From assembly GCA_963784885.1 (NCBI GenBank), contig CAWATA010000007.1, positions 151,741 to 215,740 of the forward strand: a stretch of DNA of 64,000 nucleotides, written 5' to 3'. Below are positions 60,924 through 64,000 of the stretch, in pieces. Source of the DNA: RHKX01 sp963784885 (lineage in GTDB: Bacteria > Actinomycetota > Thermoleophilia > Solirubrobacterales > 70-9). The stretch's first letter is position 1. The number at the start of each line of letters is the position of its first letter. The notes under the pieces are model-generated. The model was not told the DNA's origin, did not search any database, and worked only from the letters and a program-made list of their open reading frames with translations. The translations under genes and the position numbers were made by a program.

Positions 60924-60995
60924 GGCCCCGTCGTCTAGTGGTTAAGACGCCAGGTTTTCATCCTGGTAACGGGAGTTCGATTCTCCCCGGGGCTA
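60924..60995 (+). tRNA. tRNA-Glu (anticodon TTC)
   Basis: Acceptor GGCCCCG/CGGGGCT, D-arm TCGTCTAGTGGTTAAGACG, anticodon stem CCAGG/CCTGG with loop TTTTCAT (TTC), T-arm GGGAG-TTCGATT-CTCCC, discriminator A. 72 bases, CCA not encoded. lgt begins six bases later. Confidence 0.97.
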
Positions 60996-61001
60996 TCCGG
61001 C

Positions 61002-61790
61002 ATGTATCCAGAGATCACTATCGGCCCGCTGACCCTGCAGACCTTCGGGTTGATGTTCGGGCTCGGCTTCATCGCCGCCGGCCTCGTGGTCGGGCGGCGG
61101 TTCAGGGAGCTCGACAAGCCGGCCGACTGGGCCTACGAGATGGCGTTCGCGGCGCTGGTCGGCGGCCTGGTCGGCTCGCGCACCTACTTCCTGATCGAGA
61201 ACTGGGACGACGTCAGCAACGATCTCGTCGGCAACCTGTTCGGCGGCTCGGGACTCGTCTGGTACGGCGGCGCGATCGGCGGCGCCCTCGCGGTCCTCGG
61301 GTGGGCCTGGTGGCGCGGGATCATGACCCTGCTCCTCGCCGATGTCGCGGCGGTGCCGCTGATGATCGGCTACGCGATCGGGCGGGTCGGCTGCCAGCTC
61401 TCAGGCGACGGCGACTACGGCCGCGCCTGGGACGGGCCGTGGGCGATGGCCTATCCGGACGCGACCGTCCCGACCGACACCCCGGTCCACCCGACCCCGG
61501 TCTACGAGACCCTGTTCATGGGACTCGCGGCGCTCGTTCTCTGGCGGCTCCGCGACCGCTTCCGTCCCGGGATCCTGTTCGCGATCTATCTGATGGTCGC
61601 CGGCTTCGAGCGCTTCATGGTCGAGTTCGTCCGTCGCAACGAGGACGTCGCCCTCGGCCTCACCCAGGCCCAGCTCCTCAGCGTCGCGATGGTCCTGTTC
61701 GGCGCAGCCTGGGTCGGGATCATCGCCGCCCGCGGCCAGCTGCGGACGCCGACGCCCCCCCGTTTCGCCCGGGTCAGCTCGACCGCGTGA
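61002..61790 (+). CDS. lgt: Prolipoprotein diacylglyceryl transferase
   Basis: 262 residues, about seven membrane helices. The signature region reads IGRVGCQLSGDGDYGRAW near residue 130 (family GRxGNFxNxExxG), preceded by SGLVWYGGAIGGAL and followed by HPTPVYETL and EFVRRNEDV. It attaches diacylglycerol to the lipobox Cys. ATG is six bases after tRNA-Glu, leaving no room for a ribosome site outside the tRNA. It overlaps the SDR gene tail to tail by 17 bases. Confidence 0.92.
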   Translation: MYPEITIGPLTLQTFGLMFGLGFIAAGLVVGRRFRELDKPADWAYEMAFAALVGGLVGSRTYFLIENWDDVSNDLVGNLFGGSGLVWYGGAIGGALAVLGWAWWRGIMTLLLADVAAVPLMIGYAIGRVGCQLSGDGDYGRAWDGPWAMAYPDATVPTDTPVHPTPVYETLFMGLAALVLWRLRDRFRPGILFAIYLMVAGFERFMVEFVRRNEDVALGLTQAQLLSVAMVLFGAAWVGIIAARGQLRTPTPPRFARVSSTA

Positions 61791-62526
61791 TCCCGCCGTC
61801 GAGCGGGATCACGGTGCCGGTCAGGTAACCGGCCCGGTCCGAGCAGACGAAGGCCGCCAGGTCGCCGTACTCCTCGGGCCGCCCGAGCCGCCGTGCCGGC
61901 ACGTCCGCCCGCGCCTGCTCCTCGGCCAGATCCAGTGACCCGTAGAGCTGCGCGAGCCGCTCGGTGCCGAAGCGACCGGTAGCGATCGTGTTCACGGTCA
62001 CCCCGTCGGCCGCTACCTCGCGCGCGAGCGTGTTCAGGAGGCCGACTGTCGCCATCCGATTCGCGTTCGAGAGCGCGAGGTTCGGGATCGGCTCGCGGAT
62101 CGAGGTCGACGAGATGCTGACGATCCGCCCCCAGCCGCGCTCGCGCATCCCCGGCACGCATCCCCGCGCGAGCGCGAGCGGCGCCAGGACCAGCGACTGG
62201 TACGCCTCGCGCCAGGCCTCGGCATCGGCGTCGAGGGCGCCGCCGGGCGGAGGCCCGCCGGTGTTGAGGACGAGGATGTCGACCGGCCCGAGCGCCTCTG
62301 CGACTCGCTCGGGCAGTGCCGCCACCTCGTCCTCCACGCGGGTGTCGACCGGCAGGACCGCGGTGTCGCCGCCGATCCCCGCCGCCACCTCCTCGAGCGA
62401 CCCCGCCGAACGCGACGCGAGCGCGACCCGGGCGCCCTCGCGTCCGAGCGACTCGGCTGTCGCGCGACCGAGCCCGCGACTCGCCCCGAGGACCAGTGCG
62501 ACCCTGCGCTCGATCCCGAGGTCCAT
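61774..62526 (-). CDS. SDR-family oxidoreductase with altered active site
   Basis: 250 residues from ATG 62526. Cofactor loop VLGASRGLGRATAESL, LVLNTGGPPPGG, catalytic-region serines RIVSISSTSI. The YxxxK pair is replaced: the segment is LALSNANRMATVGLLNTLAR, so Tyr is Ser and Lys is Arg, as in a known side branch of 3-oxoacyl-ACP reductase-like SDRs. C-terminal TGTVIPLDGGI is intact. The substrate is unknown. A longer open frame upstream overlaps other genes and is not used. Confidence 0.85.
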   Translation of the reverse strand: MDLGIERRVALVLGASRGLGRATAESLGREGARVALASRSAGSLEEVAAGIGGDTAVLPVDTRVEDEVAALPERVAEALGPVDILVLNTGGPPPGGALDADAEAWREAYQSLVLAPLALARGCVPGMRERGWGRIVSISSTSIREPIPNLALSNANRMATVGLLNTLAREVAADGVTVNTIATGRFGTERLAQLYGSLDLAEEQARADVPARRLGRPEEYGDLAAFVCSDRAGYLTGTVIPLDGGITRSS

Positions 62527-62528
62527 GC

Positions 62529-62729
62529 TCAGATGACGGCGAAGACGACGACGTAGACGACGACGCCTAACAGCGTCCAGCCGAGCATCAGCGGCCAGCG
62601 CCGGTCGCGTCGGCTGAGCAGGAACACCGTCGCCATCAGCCCGACGATCGGCAGCACGAGCCCGAGCGCCCACCCCCAGCTCGCGACCCGGTCCTCTTCG
62701 GATCTCGCCGCGCGCGGCTCCGCCGCCAT
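62529..62729 (-). CDS. Small two-helix membrane protein
   Basis: 66 residues: an Arg/Glu-rich head (EPRAARSEEDR), helix WALGLVLPIVGLMATVFLLS, basic turn RRDRRW, helix LMLGWTLLGVVVYVVVFAVI. Function unknown. It ends two bases before the SDR ATG, so the pair is probably co-transcribed. ATG at 62729. It precedes, on the opposite strand, tRNA-Val by about 100 bases with no visible feature. Confidence 0.6.
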   Translation of the reverse strand: MAAEPRAARSEEDRVASWGWALGLVLPIVGLMATVFLLSRRDRRWPLMLGWTLLGVVVYVVVFAVI

Positions 62730-62828
62730 CAGAACCTGTTCTCCGAGTCCGTCGCCGCCATAACGATTGCGACCGCGACCCTACCGCGCCCTCCCCGCAG
62801 GCACCGGCTCCGCTACCTTCCGCTCCCC

Positions 62829-62901
62829 GGGCGGTTAGCTCAGCTGGGAGAGCGCCTGCCTTACAAGCAGGAGGTCGCAGGTTCGAGACCTGCACCGCCC
62901 A
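62829..62901 (+). tRNA. tRNA-Val (anticodon TAC)
   Basis: Acceptor GGGCGGT/ACCGCCC, D-arm GCTCAGCTGGGAGAGC, anticodon stem CCTGC/GCAGG with loop CTTACAA (TAC), T-arm GCAGG-TTCGAGA-CCTGC, discriminator A. 73 bases, CCA not encoded. Confidence 0.97.
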
Positions 62902-62926
62902 TCACAACCCGAAGCCGTGGTGGAGA

Positions 62927-64000
62927 TCAGCCCGAGCCCGCAAGCGCCTTGTGCGTGCGCCGGGAGAGCGTAGTCGCGCCGATCCCTTCCTCGAAGGCCA
63001 GCGCGTCGGCGTAGTGGGCGAGGGCACGCTCTCGTTCGCCGAGCGTTTCGGCTAGCAGGCCGAGCGTGAAGGCTGCGCTCGAGGGGACGAAGACCCACGC
63101 CCACAGAAGCAGTTGGCCGTCGTAGGGAACGAGCTCCTCGTAGAGGTGACGGGCGGCGTCCTTGTCGTCGGTGGCGTACGCGCATTCCGCGTAGCCCCAG
63201 AGCCGTGCGGAGTGCATGAAGTCTGCGATCAGCGGGCGGTCAGACGCGTGCCATGCGTCGAGGACCGCGCGCGCGGTGTCGGTGTCGCCCTGTGCTGCGG
63301 CGACCGCGCCGAGAAGGTGGGAGCAGTCGTACAGCGGGGTGGAGTCGAGCTGTTCCGCAATCGGGCGCGCGGCGTTCGCTTGGCCCGAGGCGAGCAGCTC
63401 TGCAACTGCGAACACGGCACCACCCATCAATACTGACGGTTCCTCGGGGGCTAGCCGTTTGGTTTCCTCGATGGCGCGGTGAGCATCCTCGGATCGACCG
63501 CGAGCGAGAGCTTCGAGGGCCTGCTGGCCGTGGGCATTGGCCAGCAGCAGACGATCACCACTGCGCTCGGCTGCCAGCAGGGCCTGATCGGTCCAATCGC
63601 AAAGGTCGTCGAGGTGTCCGAGCCTGGCCAGCGCGAGCCCTCCGACGAGCCTGCCGCCACCGAAGACCGCAATGTCCATCTCGGTGGCCTGTCTTGCGGC
63701 TTGCAGCTGGGATTCGGCATCAGCGCTTCCCAGGAGACCCCAGGTCCGGAAGAACAGCGCTTCGCCGGCGCTCTCGGGGTCGGCGCTCAGTGCCGCAACG
63801 CGGCAGGCCTCGTCAGCGAGATCAAGCGGCGTATCGCCTGGGAGTCGATCACTGATCGTGTGCAGTGGCAGGCCAAACGCCCAATCGACCGAGAGATTCC
63901 CAACCAGCCACGCTCGCAGGCTCGCTGCGTCAAGATCGCGCCAGGTCCGGCGCAGCGACAGGCGGCGACGCCCGCTCAGCTCGAGGCTCCAAGCGTCGAC
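62927..64000 (-). CDS. C-terminal part of a TPR-repeat protein, probably an AAA/LuxR-type regulator (continues past the right edge)
   Basis: The frame is open to the window's end (357 codons seen). Helical repeats such as LDDLCDWTDQALLAAERSGD, LLANAHGQQALEALARGRSED and LGERERALAHYADALAFEEG, and the ending LSRRTHKALAGSG, are typical of the C-terminal TPR part of large ATPase regulators; no DNA-binding or ATPase motif is inside the window. An in-frame ATG at 63679 is internal. Codon use looks somewhat less GC-rich than neighbours, with more TTG and CAA. It lies just beyond tRNA-Val. Confidence 0.65.
   Translation of the reverse strand, partial: VDAWSLELSGRRRLSLRRTWRDLDAASLRAWLVGNLSVDWAFGLPLHTISDRLPGDTPLDLADEACRVAALSADPESAGEALFFRTWGLLGSADAESQLQAARQATEMDIAVFGGGRLVGGLALARLGHLDDLCDWTDQALLAAERSGDRLLLANAHGQQALEALARGRSEDAHRAIEETKRLAPEEPSVLMGGAVFAVAELLASGQANAARPIAEQLDSTPLYDCSHLLGAVAAAQGDTDTARAVLDAWHASDRPLIADFMHSARLWGYAECAYATDDKDAARHLYEELVPYDGQLLLWAWVFVPSSAAFTLGLLAETLGERERALAHYADALAFEEGIGATTLSRRTHKALAGSG

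Overview
The window is about 70% GC, densely coded, and rich in GTG and TTG starts and 4-base stop/start overlaps. A PurS/PurQ/small-PurL synthetase, an hspR-dnaJ-grpE-dnaK cluster and inositol-phospholipid genes point to an actinobacterium. The gene content (inference, not a measured placement) fits Thermoleophilia/Solirubrobacterales best.

Layout. (1) 1-19,589, minus strand: a purine operon in the order purC, sulfotransferase, purS, purQ, [island], purL, purF, purN. The bracketed island (about 4,065-16,734) holds seven closely related PAPS sulfotransferase domains, four paralogous family-4-like glycosyltransferases and two SAM methyltransferases, mostly joined by NTGA overlaps. (2) 19,806-22,246, plus strand: two secreted wall-active proteins, a glycosidase-like barrel with a peptidoglycan-binding domain and a polysaccharide deacetylase. 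(3) 22,352-28,146, minus strand: purB-purE-purD, a GYD protein, a methyltransferase, an SRPBCC protein and a fifth glycosyltransferase of the same family. (4) 28,225-39,366: mixed genes including clpB, a WS/DGAT-like acyltransferase, an FAD oxidoreductase, MscS and a beta-lactamase-fold protein. (5) 39,380-43,590: the DnaK operon with HspR. (6) 43,783-60,868: a secreted nuclease, cytochrome c, endonuclease III, a sugar kinase, a three-gene inositol-lipid set (PAP2/AUR1-like, CDP-alcohol phosphatidyltransferase, inositol-phosphate synthase), a GMC oxidoreductase, a glycosyltransferase-PHP fusion, a UDG-like protein, an RNA methyltransferase and argF. (7) 60,924-64,000: tRNA-Glu, lgt, an SDR, tRNA-Val and the end of a TPR-type protein that runs off the window.

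How it fits together. The purine genes cover most steps from PRPP to AICAR (purM, purK and purH are not seen here). The island probably builds or decorates a sulfated, methylated cell-surface glycan. Sulfotransfer consumes PAPS, an adenine nucleotide, so co-expression with purine synthesis is plausible but unproven.

Most notable signal: a dispersed hairpin repeat at six loci. It has a conserved loop core (about GGACGCGCAGCGGAG) and a stem whose two strands change together. Three loci sit between convergent genes and end 2-6 bases from the stop codon of the leftward gene. Three lie at the same place inside three of the five paralogous glycosyltransferase genes. Two single-base frame anomalies also affect island genes and may be assembly errors or real lesions.
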